A stretch of DNA of 64,000 nucleotides from assembly GCA_038530555.1 (NCBI GenBank), contig JBCBCN010000007.1, positions 62,001 through 126,000 on the forward strand, given 5' to 3'. Shown one piece after another: positions 53,345-61,301 of this stretch; position 1 is the stretch's first letter, and every line of letters starts with the position of its first letter. The notes under the pieces are model-generated. The model did not search any database. It worked only from the letters and a program-made list of their open reading frames with translations, and was not told the DNA's origin. The translations under genes and the position numbers were made by a program. Origin of the DNA: HKCCE3408 sp038530555 (lineage in GTDB: Bacteria > Pseudomonadota > Alphaproteobacteria > Rhodobacterales > Rhodobacteraceae).

Positions 53345-53880
53345 CCGTCACATTCACCATCCCCGAGCTCGAAACCGACCGCTTGCGCCTGCGCGCGCCC
53401 AAAGCGGCCGACATCGAAGCGTATATCGACTTCCGCGCCTCGGACCGCTCCAAAACCGTGGGCGGCCCCTATCCGCGCCACACCGGCTGGTCCCAATTCG
53501 CGGGCCTGATTGGACATTGGGTGATCCGGGGCTTCGGCCGCTGGATCGTCGCCGACAAATCGACCGATGCGCCCCTCGGCATTGTCGGCCTCTACCATCC
53601 AGACGACTGGCCCGAGCCTGAGATCGCCTGGTCACTGTTCGAAGCCGGCGAAGGCCGGGGCATCGCCTATGAGGCGGCGCTGGCGTCCCGGGCCTATGCC
53701 TACGACACCCTCGGCTGGACGGGCGTGATGTCCCTTGTCGATCCCGCCAACACCCGGTCGGTCGCGCTGGCCCGGCGTTTGGGCTGTGTGGCGGACGGCC
53801 ATTATGACCACCCGCAATACGGACGGATGCATGTCTGGCGCCATCCCGGTCCGGGCGAACACCGTGAGAGTGACACATGA
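53341..53880 (+). CDS. GNAT acetyltransferase, RimJ-like, tandem copy 4
   Basis: 179 residues: ETDRLRLRAPKAADIEAYIDF, TVGGPYPRHTGW, GHWVIRGFGRWIVADKST, EPEIAWSLFEAGEGRGIAYEA and NTRSVALARRLGCVADG. The acetyl-CoA loop is EGRGIAYEA near 110. Linked by ATGA to copy 3 and to the chorismate mutase gene. Of the four, copies 1, 3 and 4 look closest to one another. Confidence 0.85.
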   Translation: MTVTFTIPELETDRLRLRAPKAADIEAYIDFRASDRSKTVGGPYPRHTGWSQFAGLIGHWVIRGFGRWIVADKSTDAPLGIVGLYHPDDWPEPEIAWSLFEAGEGRGIAYEAALASRAYAYDTLGWTGVMSLVDPANTRSVALARRLGCVADGHYDHPQYGRMHVWRHPGPGEHRESDT

Positions 53881-54182
53881 GCGACACCACCGCCCGCGCC
53901 GCCGCGCTTCTGGCCGATCACCGTGCCTCGATCGACCGGCTCGATGCGATCCTCGTCTACACGCTGGGCGAGCGCTTCAAACACACCCAAGCGGTCGGAC
54001 GGCTCAAGGCCGAGCACGACCTGCCGCCCTCGGACCCCGCGCGTGAGGAAAGCCAAATCGCGCGTCTCGAAGACCTTGCGAACCGGGCCGATCTGGACCC
54101 GGAATTCGCCAAGAAATTCCTGGCCTTCATCATCCAGGAAGTCATCCAGCACCACAAATCACACGCTGAGAACAAGGGCTGA
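53877..54182 (+). CDS. Chorismate mutase, AroQ type
   Basis: Rearranges chorismate to prephenate for Phe/Tyr synthesis. 101 residues, all-helical AroQ size. The first helix carries DHRASIDRLDAILVYTLGERF with the active-site Arg, followed by AVGRLKAEHDLPPSDPARE (Arg/Lys and Asp contacts) and FAKKFLAFIIQEVIQHHKS. Start overlaps GNAT copy 4 (ATGA). Followed 31 bases later by rpsP with its own SD. Coupling of this enzyme to SRP and ribosomal genes is conserved in related bacteria, to my knowledge. Confidence 0.9.
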   Translation: MSDTTARAAALLADHRASIDRLDAILVYTLGERFKHTQAVGRLKAEHDLPPSDPAREESQIARLEDLANRADLDPEFAKKFLAFIIQEVIQHHKSHAENKG

Positions 54183-54213
54183 ACGCCCCCACGCCATCCA
54201 AAGGAGACACCCC

Positions 54214-54693
54214 ATGGCAATGAAGATCCGACTGGCCCGCGGCGGCTCGAAAAAGCGCCCGTTTTACCGCATCGTGGCCGCAGACAGCCGCATGCCGCGC
54301 GACGGGCGCTATATCGAAAAGCTCGGCACCTATAATCCGCTGCTGCCGAAAGACAGCGAAGAGCGGGTGAAGATGGATGTCGAGCGGGTTCAGCACTGGC
54401 TGTCCGAAGGCGCCCAGCCGACCGACCGCGTAAGCCGTTTCCTTGAGGCCGCGGGCGTGCTTGAGGGCAAGACCCGCGCGAACATGCAAAAGGCCGAGCC
54501 GGGCAAGAAAGCCCAAGAGCGCGCCGCCGAGAAGGCCGAGAAAGCCGCCGCCGCCGCGGAGGCCGCCGCTGCCCCGGCAGAGGAAGAAGCACCCGTTGAG
54601 GAGGCCCCCGCCGAGGAAACCGCCACCGAGGAAGCTCCTGCAGAGGAAGCACCCGCCGAAGAGGCGCCCGCTGAGGAAGAGAAGAGCGAGTAA
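54214..54693 (+). CDS. rpsP: Ribosomal protein S16 with long acidic tail
   Basis: 30S protein near the 5' domain of 16S rRNA. Residues 1-85 are canonical (MAMKIRLARGGSKKRPFYRIVAADSR, RYIEKLGTYNPLL). Residues about 90-159 form an extension that is first Ala/Glu/Lys rich, then repeats of EEAPAEE, about twice the usual S16 length. SD AAGGAG precedes ATG 54214. The tail could bind basic partners or be disordered. Starts the rpsP-rimM-trmD-rplS cluster. Confidence 0.95.
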   Translation: MAMKIRLARGGSKKRPFYRIVAADSRMPRDGRYIEKLGTYNPLLPKDSEERVKMDVERVQHWLSEGAQPTDRVSRFLEAAGVLEGKTRANMQKAEPGKKAQERAAEKAEKAAAAAEAAAAPAEEEAPVEEAPAEETATEEAPAEEAPAEEAPAEEEKSE

Positions 54694-54749
54694 GGCGCGG
54701 ATGGCCGGTCTCGGATCTGCCCACGGCGCGATGCCCACCAGGCCCAACC

Positions 54750-55286
54750 ATGTCGGCTAGGGTCTGCGTCGGAGCGATTGCCGGGTCCTATGGCGTGCGC
54801 GGTGAAGTTCGCCTCAAGAGCTTCACCGCCGAGCCCGAGGCCGTCGGCGATTACGGCCCTGTCACCTCCGAGGATGGGGCGCGCGACTTCACGGTCACGA
54901 TCACGCGCCCGATCAAAAACGGCTTTGCCGCCAAGCTGTCGGGCGTGCGCTCCAAAGAGGCGGCGGACGCGCTCAAGGGCACGCGGCTTTATGTGGACCG
55001 GGACGCCCTGCCCGGCCTGCCTGACGATGAGTTCTACCATTCCGATCTGATCGGGCTGACCGCGCTCGACACCGGGGGCGCGCCCTTGGGCCAGGTCCAC
55101 GCCGTGCACAATCACGGCGCCAGTGATCTGCTGGAGCTGCGCGCGCCGGGCGCCTCGTCAAGCACTCTGGTGCCCTTCACCCGAGAGGTGGTGCCGACCG
55201 TCGATCTTGCTGCGGGTCGTGTCATCATCGATCCGCCCGAAGGGCTCTTCGCTGAGGCGGCGGAGGGGAAGAAGGCCAAGAAATAG
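54750..55286 (+). CDS. rimM: 16S rRNA processing protein RimM
   Basis: Assembly factor for the 30S head; binds S19 and aids 16S maturation. 178 residues: VCVGAIAGSYGVRGEVRLKSF at the start (RimM N-domain), then the PRC-barrel with YHSDLIGLTALD near 95, VHAVHNHGASDLLEL and VPFTREVVPTVDLAAGRVIID. A basic C-terminal tail (EGKKAKK). Between rpsP and trmD as in most proteobacteria. Confidence 0.95.
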   Translation: MSARVCVGAIAGSYGVRGEVRLKSFTAEPEAVGDYGPVTSEDGARDFTVTITRPIKNGFAAKLSGVRSKEAADALKGTRLYVDRDALPGLPDDEFYHSDLIGLTALDTGGAPLGQVHAVHNHGASDLLELRAPGASSSTLVPFTREVVPTVDLAAGRVIIDPPEGLFAEAAEGKKAKK

Positions 55287-55335
55287 CACCGTTCGCGATC
55301 TGAGGATAAATCTGTGGATAAAGTGAGGACAGATC

Positions 55336-56163
55336 TTGGATAAGCCACGCTCCCACGGGCGACTTTCGGTCAATCTCAGCCGCCGGCCGCGCAGCCTTAT
55401 GGACGGCCCGCCCGATCTTAAAAACGCGTGGAAAGCCAAGGTTCTGACGCTCTTTCCTGAAGTGTTTCCCGGCGTTCTTGGAAGCTCCCTGACGGGCAAG
55501 GCGCTGAACCAGGGTCTGTGGGCGCTTGAGACGAAGGACCTGCGCGCCTTCGGGCTGGGGAAACACCGCCAAGTGGATGACACTCCGGCCGGGGGCGGCG
55601 CGGGCCTGGTGATGCGCGCGGACGTCCTCGGACCGGCCCTGAAGGAGGCGCGCCACGGCACGCCCGACGACCCCGCGCTTTGGCCACGTCTCTATCTCAG
55701 CCCGCGCGGGCAACCCTTCACGCAAGCCCATGCCGAGCGCTACTCCAAGGCCCAAGGCATCACGCTGCTATGCGGTCGCTTCGAGGGCGTGGACGAACGC
55801 GTGATCGCCCATCACGACCTCGAGGAGGTTTCGCTCGGAGACTTCGTTTTGACCGGCGGTGAGATCGCGGCGCAGGCCTTGATCGATGCGACCGTCCGGC
55901 TTATACCGCGCGTGCTTGGGAATCGAGCCTCGATCGAAGACGAAAGTTTCTCGAACGGATTGCTGGAACACCCGCACTATACCAAGCCACCCGTCTGGCA
56001 AGGCCGTGACATCCCGGACATTCTCCTGTCGGGGCATCACGGCGACATTGCGAGATGGCGGTTGGCCCAAGCCGAAAGGCTGACGAAGGAACGCCGCCCT
56101 GACCTCTGGCGGGCTTACTGTGCAAAGCACGGCAAGGACCCGGATGGAGACCAAGAGCTCTGA
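55336..56163 (+). CDS. trmD: tRNA (guanine-N1)-methyltransferase
   Basis: SAM-dependent m1G37 methylation of tRNAs, preventing frameshifting. 275 residues with SPOUT knot: KVLTLFPEVFPGVLG near 35, DDTPAGGGAGLVM near 80, LCGRFEGVDERVI near 145, LGDFVLTGGEIAA near 165 and PHYTKPPVW near 215. The start is TTG 55336 with GAGGA at 6-base spacing; it gives an N-terminal extension with a SHGR segment like that of relatives. ATG 55399 is the alternative. Operon with rimM and rplS. Confidence 0.94.
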   Translation: MDKPRSHGRLSVNLSRRPRSLMDGPPDLKNAWKAKVLTLFPEVFPGVLGSSLTGKALNQGLWALETKDLRAFGLGKHRQVDDTPAGGGAGLVMRADVLGPALKEARHGTPDDPALWPRLYLSPRGQPFTQAHAERYSKAQGITLLCGRFEGVDERVIAHHDLEEVSLGDFVLTGGEIAAQALIDATVRLIPRVLGNRASIEDESFSNGLLEHPHYTKPPVWQGRDIPDILLSGHHGDIARWRLAQAERLTKERRPDLWRAYCAKHGKDPDGDQEL

Positions 56164-56213
56164 GGGGGCAACTACATCGCCGGGTCAACCGCGCGTCATC
56201 AATGGAGGGTCTG

Positions 56214-56597
56214 ATGGACCTAATCGCACAGCTTGAGGCGGAGCAAGTCGCCGCGCTCAGCAAAGACATTCCGGATTTCAAAGCCGGCGACACGATCCGC
56301 GTCGGCTTCAAAGTGACCGAAGGCACCCGCACCCGGGTTCAGAACTATGAGGGCGTGTGCATTTCGCGCAAGAACGGCGAGGGGATCGCCGGCTCCTTCA
56401 CGGTGCGCAAGGTGTCCTTTGGCGAAGGCGTGGAGCGTGTCTTCCCGCTGCATTCCACCAATATCGAGAGCATCACCGTTGTGCGCCGCGGCCGCGTGCG
56501 CCGCGCCAAGCTCTACTATCTGCGCGCCCGCCGCGGGAAATCCGCACGGATCGCAGAGGACACGAATTACAAGCCCCGCTCGGGCGCTTCGGCATAA
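56214..56597 (+). CDS. rplS: Ribosomal protein L19
   Basis: 50S protein at the subunit interface (bridge B8 region). 127 residues: MDLIAQLEAEQVAALSKDIPDFKAGDTIRVGFKV, then GTRTRVQNYEGVCISRKNG and FPLHSTNIESITVVRRGRVRRAKLYYLR. ATG 56214 with GGAGGG 5 bases upstream; an ATG four codons earlier would bury the SD. Ends the trmD operon and precedes rpmE by 11 bases. Confidence 0.97.
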   Translation: MDLIAQLEAEQVAALSKDIPDFKAGDTIRVGFKVTEGTRTRVQNYEGVCISRKNGEGIAGSFTVRKVSFGEGVERVFPLHSTNIESITVVRRGRVRRAKLYYLRARRGKSARIAEDTNYKPRSGASA

Positions 56598-56608
56598 GGA
56601 GACCAGGC

Positions 56609-56830
56609 ATGAAAAAGGACCTGCATCCGGAATATCACATCATCGACGTCAAAATGACGAATGGCGATGTCGTGCAGATGAAATCGACCTGGGGCGCCGA
56701 GGGCGACACACTGTCGCTCGACATCGACCCCAGCGTGCACCCGGCCTGGACCGGTGGCGGCACCCGGCTGCTGGACACCGGCGGCCGCGTCTCGAAGTTC
56801 AAAAAGAAATACGAAGGTTTGGGTTTCTGA
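56609..56830 (+). CDS. rpmE: Ribosomal protein L31
   Basis: 73-residue 50S protein. KKDLHPEYHIIDVKMTNGDV and HPAWTGGGTRLLDTGGRVSKFKKKYEGL are typical. No CxxC pair is present, so it is the zinc-free (C-minus) form. SD AAGGAG before ATG 56609. Followed by a terminator. Confidence 0.95.
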   Translation: MKKDLHPEYHIIDVKMTNGDVVQMKSTWGAEGDTLSLDIDPSVHPAWTGGGTRLLDTGGRVSKFKKKYEGLGF

Positions 56831-56856
56831 TCAGCACCCACGCCCTGGTTATGTCG

Positions 56857-56889
56857 AAACGCCGTCCCCCGGGGCGGCGTTTTGCTTTT
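56857..56889 (+). terminator. Intrinsic terminator after rpmE
   Basis: Stem AAACGCCG (56857-56864) with CGGCGTTT (56875-56882), GC-rich loop, then GCTTTTT. Positioned 27 bases after the rpmE stop; ends the ffh-to-rpmE series before mipZ. Confidence 0.8.
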
Positions 56890-57020
56890 TGAAACCAATT
56901 CCCTGCAAAAGCCCCCGGTGGACACCGACGGGTATCCTTCAGGCTTCCCTTCTGCGGCGCCCCAACATATGGTAGCTGAAATTGAGCCTACGGTTATAAG
57001 TTGGGCAAAGGGGCGCGAGC

Positions 57021-57830
57021 ATGGCGCATATTATCGTTCTCGGAAACGAGAAGGGCGGATCCGGCAAATCGACGACGGCGATGCATATCGCAACCGCTTT
57101 GGTTCGGATGGGCCATGTGGTTGGCGCGCTCGATCTCGATCTGCGCCAGCGCAGCTTTCACCGCTATATCGAAAACCGCCTCGCCACTGTGCAGCGTCAG
57201 GGCCGCTCGATCCCCTCGACCCTGCCGATGGAACTGCCGGATGTCGACAAGGCCAGCCTGGCCCCGGGCGAGAACATCTATGACAAGCGCCTGGCCATGG
57301 CGGTCGCCGATCTTGAGCCGCGCTGTGAGTTCATCGTCATCGATTGCCCGGGCAGTCATACTCGCCTGAGCCAAGTGGCGCACTCGCTGGCCGATACGCT
57401 GGTCACGCCGCTCAACGACAGCTTTATCGATTTCGACCTGCTGGCGCGGATCGATGCCGAGACCTATGAGGTCAAAGGTCCCAGCGTCTATTCCGAGATG
57501 GTCTGGCATGCCCGTCAGCTGCGCGCCAAGGCGGGCCTGTCGCCGATCGATTGGGTGGTCGCGCGCAACCGCGTGGGCGCGCAACGCACCCATAACAAAG
57601 TCAAACTCGGCAAAGCGCTGCAGAACCTCGCGGAGCGGATCGGCTTTCGGATCGCGCCGGGCTTTTCAGAGCGCGTGATCTTCCGGGAGCTTTTCCCCAA
57701 GGGCATGACGCTGCTCGATCTGCGCGATATGGGCGTCGAACGGCTCAATGTCTCCAACATCGCCGCGCGCCAGGAGTTGCGCGATCTGATGAAGGATCTG
57801 GCCCTCCCCGGCGTGACTGTGGATTTCTAA
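57021..57830 (+). CDS. mipZ: MipZ-type division-site-positioning ATPase
   Basis: ParA/MinD-superfamily ATPase that forms a gradient from the poles with ParB and inhibits FtsZ, placing the division site midcell in alphaproteobacteria. 269 residues: deviant Walker A GNEKGGSGKSTTAMHIATAL near 8-27, ALDLDLRQRSFHRYIENR near 36-53 (a MipZ-like stretch), FIVIDCPGSHTRLSQVAHSLAD near 105-126 (Walker B) and WVVARNRVGAQRTHNK near 177. Own leader after the rpmE terminator. Its stop codon is the first triplet of a hairpin repeat. Confidence 0.9.
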   Translation: MAHIIVLGNEKGGSGKSTTAMHIATALVRMGHVVGALDLDLRQRSFHRYIENRLATVQRQGRSIPSTLPMELPDVDKASLAPGENIYDKRLAMAVADLEPRCEFIVIDCPGSHTRLSQVAHSLADTLVTPLNDSFIDFDLLARIDAETYEVKGPSVYSEMVWHARQLRAKAGLSPIDWVVARNRVGAQRTHNKVKLGKALQNLAERIGFRIAPGFSERVIFRELFPKGMTLLDLRDMGVERLNVSNIAARQELRDLMKDLALPGVTVDF

Positions 57831-57932
57831 GGCGTCCGACCTTTAACCTGACTTATCATTTGACCAAAATGTCCCGAGAGCGCGAAGCGCGGCAGGGTAT
57901 TTTGCGTCTCAAGTTTGAGGTCGGACGCCTTA
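57828..57932 (+). repeat. Long-hairpin interspersed repeat, perfect-arm copy
   Basis: 105 bp. Arms 57828-57842 and 57918-57932 are perfectly complementary over 15 bp (TAAGGCGTCCGACCT / AGGTCGGACGCCTTA), and the left arm includes the mipZ stop codon. The interior carries GTCCCGAGAGCGCGAAGCGC, then GGCAGGGTATTTTGCGTC. Between convergent mipZ and rpsA; nearly identical inside to copy A at 13699. Confidence 0.88.
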
Positions 57933-57964
57933 ATCGCCCCTCGCGGCCCCCGCCGCGGCACAAA

Positions 57965-57990
57965 AAAAGCCCCGCCGAAGCGGGGCTTTT
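57965..57990. terminator. Bidirectional terminator mipZ / rpsA
   Basis: 11-bp stem AAAAGCCCCGC (57965-57975) and GCGGGGCTTTT (57980-57990) with a CGAA tetraloop; T-runs on both strands. Serves convergent mipZ and rpsA. Confidence 0.88.
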
Positions 57991-58008
57991 CTATTTGTAA
58001 GATCAGAC

Positions 58009-59691
58009 CTACTCGTCTTCTTTTTTCAGAGCCGCGCCCAGAATGTCGCCGAGCGAAGCGCCGCTATCGGAGGAGCCATACTGCTCAACGGCCTCTTTCT
58101 CTTCGGCGATCTCGCGCGCTTTGATCGACAGGCCCAACCGGCGGGTCTTGCCGTCGATATTGGTGACGCGGACATCGACCTTGTCGCCCACACCGAAGCG
58201 CTCAGGGCGCTGTTCGGCACGGTCACGGCTGAGATCGGAGCGGCGGATGAAGGACTTCATGCCTTCGTATTCCACCTCGATGCCACCATCCTCGATGGCG
58301 GTGACCTCCACCGTGATGATCGAGCCGCGCTTCACGCCATCGACCGCATCGGCGAAGGGATCGCCTTCGACCGCTTTGATCGAGAGCGAGATCCGCTCCT
58401 TGTCGGTGTCGATCTCGGTGACCACGGCGGCAACGGTGTCGCCCTTGCGGTAGCTGCCAATCGCATCCTCGCCCCGGCCTTCCCAGGTCAGATCGCTGAG
58501 ATGGACCATGCCGTCGATGTCGTTGTCGAGACCCACGAACAGACCGAACTCGGTGATGTTCTTGACCTCGCCCTCGACCTGCGTGCCGACCGGGAACGCC
58601 TCTTCGAAAACCTCCCAGGGGTTGCGCATGGTCTGCTTGAGGCCCAGCGACACGCGACGCTTGGCGGTGTCGATCTCCAGAACCATCACTTCGACCTCTT
58701 GGCTGGTCGAGACGATCTTGCCCGGATGGACGTTCTTCTTGGTCCAGGACATCTCGGAGACGTGCACCAGACCTTCGACACCCGGCTCAAGCTCCACGAA
58801 GGCACCGTAATCGGTGATGTTCGTGACGCGGCCCTGATGGGTGCTCTCCAGCGGATACTTGACCTCGACGCTGTCCCACGGGTCGTCCATGAGTTGCTTC
58901 ATGCCAAGCGAGATGCGGTGGGTCTCTTTGTTGACCTTGATCACCTGCACCTTGACCGTCTCACCGATGGTCAGCACTTCCTTGGGGTCGTTGACCCGGC
59001 GCCAGGCCATATCGGTGACGTGGAGCAGACCGTCCACACCACCCAGATCGACGAAGGCACCGTATTCGGTGATGTTCTTGACCACACCGTCGACCACATC
59101 GCCCTCGGCCAGCTTGCCGATGACCTCGGCGCGCTGTTCGGCACGGCTTTCTTCCAGGATCGCCCGGCGGGAGACCACGATATTGCCGCGACGGCGATCC
59201 ATCTTGAGGATCTGAAACGGCTGCTTGAGGCCCATCAGCGGACCGGCATCGCGCACCGGGCGCACGTCAACCTGGCTGCCGGGCAAGAACGCCACGGCGC
59301 CGCCAAGATCGACGGTAAAGCCGCCCTTGACCCGGCCAAAGATCGCGCCTTCGACGCGGGCTTCGTCGGCATAGGCCGTCTCCAGACGGTCCCAAGCCGC
59401 TTCGCGGCGCGCCATTTCATGGCTAAGCACCGCTTCGCCGCGGGCGTTTTCGACATTGCGCAGATAAACCTCGACCTCATCGCCGATGGCGATTTCGGGG
59501 GCTTCTCCGGGATTTGCGAATTCTTTGAGTTCGACGCGGCCTTCCATCTTGTAGCCGACATCGATGATGGCTTGGCCCGCTTCGATCGCGATCACCTTGC
59601 CTTTGACGACAGAGCCCTCATCGGGGGTGTCAATTTCGAAGCTTTCGTTCAGGAGGGCTTCGAACTCCTCCATGGTTGCTTTAGCGCACAT
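58009..59691 (-). CDS. rpsA: Ribosomal protein S1
   Basis: 560-residue mRNA-binding protein of the 30S subunit with six S1 (OB) domains, for example GSVVKGKVIAIEAGQAIIDVG near 27, EGDVVDGVVKNITEYGAFVDLGGVDGLLH near 197, STHQGRVTNITDYGAFVELEPGVEGLVH near 285 and GTQVEGEVKNITEFGLFVGLDNDIDGMVH near 372. Acidic C-terminus. No good SD precedes ATG 59691, common for S1; an ATG six codons on (MEEFEALL) is possible. Usually in aroA-cmk-rpsA order; here a plus-strand regulator gene lies between cmk and rpsA. Confidence 0.97.
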   Translation of the reverse strand: MCAKATMEEFEALLNESFEIDTPDEGSVVKGKVIAIEAGQAIIDVGYKMEGRVELKEFANPGEAPEIAIGDEVEVYLRNVENARGEAVLSHEMARREAAWDRLETAYADEARVEGAIFGRVKGGFTVDLGGAVAFLPGSQVDVRPVRDAGPLMGLKQPFQILKMDRRRGNIVVSRRAILEESRAEQRAEVIGKLAEGDVVDGVVKNITEYGAFVDLGGVDGLLHVTDMAWRRVNDPKEVLTIGETVKVQVIKVNKETHRISLGMKQLMDDPWDSVEVKYPLESTHQGRVTNITDYGAFVELEPGVEGLVHVSEMSWTKKNVHPGKIVSTSQEVEVMVLEIDTAKRRVSLGLKQTMRNPWEVFEEAFPVGTQVEGEVKNITEFGLFVGLDNDIDGMVHLSDLTWEGRGEDAIGSYRKGDTVAAVVTEIDTDKERISLSIKAVEGDPFADAVDGVKRGSIITVEVTAIEDGGIEVEYEGMKSFIRRSDLSRDRAEQRPERFGVGDKVDVRVTNIDGKTRRLGLSIKAREIAEEKEAVEQYGSSDSGASLGDILGAALKKEDE

Positions 59692-60241
59692 GCGGTTTCA
59701 GGTTCCTTTTCATCGTCGCTTTAACTGGCCGGGCGGTTGTCTCCGCCGGTCTTTGGGTTGGTGCAATTCGGCCTTGGCCAGGATCAAAATGAAAAGGGTC
59801 GGCTGCTCCGACCCCGCTCAAATCGTGGGTTATCCACAAAATCCTAGCCTTTTGGCCATGTTGACGGGCGGCGTATAGCGCGCGACCCTCCTTAGTGCAA
59901 GAACCCGCGCAATCCTGCGGAAGAACAAAGGAAAACTGGGTTATTGTTGAGCATAAAGAAACAATATGTTTCAAATATTGACATGGGGGTGCCGGAGGGA
60001 GCTCAGACTTACTCAACCTTGAGTTGAGCATGTCCGTTCGGTTTGGTCGCTAGACGACACGCGGATGAGGATCCGCATGGGTGGCGCGCGAGGGAGCCTT
60101 CGCGTGGCATGGGATGGAAACAACGTGCGCTCGCAAATGCAGGGCATACGCAAAAAGGGACTACACAGCTCAGGCGATCCAGGTGAGGTGCCGGCGGGAA
60201 CACTTCATGCGGTCGTATCTGCGGCTGTGAGCAAAAGAGTG
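59692..60241. other. Long non-coding region between rpsA and the winged-helix gene
   Basis: 550 bp between divergent rpsA and the gene at 60242. AT-rich centre (59940-59985) with GAAAC-N5-GTTTC and TTGACA (59978-59983, possible plus-strand -35). Then CTCAAC-N5-GTTGAG (60012-60028), with a further GTTGAG at 59945, as a possible operator. Two small hairpins in the leader: GCGGAT-GAGG-ATCCGC (60061-60076) and one around 60086-60104. An open frame from 60065 has no SD or domain support. Confidence 0.45.
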
Positions 60242-60574
60242 ATGAGTAAGAAAATGTCGATCCTAATCCAATTGGCGCATCTCCGCGACGTGCTGCATCA
60301 GATGGAGCAAGATCTTGGGCTGGACGGCCTGAACCGCAAGGAACGCGATATCCTGCTGGCCTTCTATGCAAATGCCACGGAAGACACGGCGCATGGCTAT
60401 ATCAGCTCGACCGACCGGGTACGCGCGCATCCGACGCTTGAGACGGTGTCACAGCCCACCTTCCACCGTGCCTTGCGCCGCCTGCTGGAGCGGGGCCTTG
60501 TCGTCCGGCATGACGGCCTGCCCGCGGGCATTTATGCCATTCCCGGCGGTGAGGCCCTGGCAAGCGTAGCCTAA
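60242..60574 (+). CDS. Winged-helix regulator-like protein
   Basis: 110 residues: an N-terminal helix (ILIQLAHLRDVLHQMEQDLGLDGLNRKERDILLAFY), then a HTH-like segment with VSQPTFHRALRRLLERGLVVRHDG near 70-95, reading as recognition helix plus wing (MarR-like topology). ATG 60242 (MSKKMSIL) or 60254. The longer in-frame ORF upstream is judged leader. Plus-strand insertion between cmk and rpsA; regulon unknown. It may control divergent rpsA or itself through the CTCAAC/GTTGAG repeats (inference). Confidence 0.65.
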   Translation: MSKKMSILIQLAHLRDVLHQMEQDLGLDGLNRKERDILLAFYANATEDTAHGYISSTDRVRAHPTLETVSQPTFHRALRRLLERGLVVRHDGLPAGIYAIPGGEALASVA

Positions 60575-60675
60575 AGCGTGCTTCCTTTAACCTGAAGCAT
60601 CACGTGACCGAATGCCCCGAGAGCGCGCAGCGCGGCAGGGTATTTCGTGTCTCAGGTTTTAGGCGGGGCGCTCTA
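60572..60675 (+). repeat. Long-hairpin interspersed repeat, copy after the winged-helix gene
   Basis: The left arm starts with the stop codon (TAAAGCG...TTTAACCT, 60572-60593); the right arm is AGGTTTTAGGCGGGGCGCTCTA (60654-60675). Arms pair imperfectly. Core CCCCGAGAGCGCGCAGCGCG then GCAGGGTATTTCGTGTC. Convergent gap between this gene and cmk, 8 bases from the cmk stop. Confidence 0.8.
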
Positions 60676-60683
60676 GATAGCCT

Positions 60684-61301
60684 TCACGTCTCGGGCAACG
60701 CTTTCGCGATATGTTCGATGGCCTGGCGCACGGCGTCCTCAATCGACAAATCCGTCGTATCGAGCAAGATCGCATCCTCGGCGGGTTTCATCGGTGCGGC
60801 CTCACGTTCGGCATCGCGCGCATCCCGGGCGCGAATATCCTCAAGCACCGATTGCAACTCGGTGTCGAGCCCACGGGCGCGCAGCTCGTCATGGCGGCGG
60901 CGCGCACGCACCGCGTCGCTGGCCACCACAAACAGCTTCACCGCCGCATCCGGACAGATCACCGTACCGATATCGCGCCCGTCCAGCACCGCGCCGCCCG
61001 AGCGTGTGGCGATGGCGCGCTGAAAATCGACGAGCGCGGCGCGAACTTCGGGGATCGCGGCGACCCGGCTCGCTGCCTGGGCGACGTCTGGTCCGCGCAG
61101 GCTGTCGGGTTCGTCCAAATCCGTAACGCCAAGATCACGCGCCGCGCCTTCGGGATCCTCACCCCGCAGATACCGCGCCCCGACCGCGCGATAGAGCAAG
61201 CCGGTATCAAGATGATAGAGGCCGAAATGCGCGGCCACTGCGCGGGAGATCGTACCTTTGCCCGATGCGGCCGGTCCGTCAATGGCAACGCAAAAGCTCA
61301 T
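60684..61301 (-). CDS. cmk: Cytidylate kinase
   Basis: Phosphorylates CMP/dCMP with ATP. 205 residues: P-loop VAIDGPAASGKGTISRAVA near 5-23, YHLDTGLLYRAVG near 29 (CMP site), AVLDGRDIGTVICPDA near 105, and RARRRHDELRARG (lid) near 130. Slightly short but complete. The start overlaps the GFA gene stop by 4 bp. Follows aroA and the GFA gene; the usual downstream rpsA is separated by the inserted plus-strand regulator. Confidence 0.94.
   Translation of the reverse strand: MSFCVAIDGPAASGKGTISRAVAAHFGLYHLDTGLLYRAVGARYLRGEDPEGAARDLGVTDLDEPDSLRGPDVAQAASRVAAIPEVRAALVDFQRAIATRSGGAVLDGRDIGTVICPDAAVKLFVVASDAVRARRRHDELRARGLDTELQSVLEDIRARDARDAEREAAPMKPAEDAILLDTTDLSIEDAVRQAIEHIAKALPET

Noticed and set aside
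60065..60241. N-terminal 59-codon extension of the winged-helix protein
   Set aside because: No SD at 60065; the sequence forms hairpins and has no protein-like pattern. The start with domain support is 60242.
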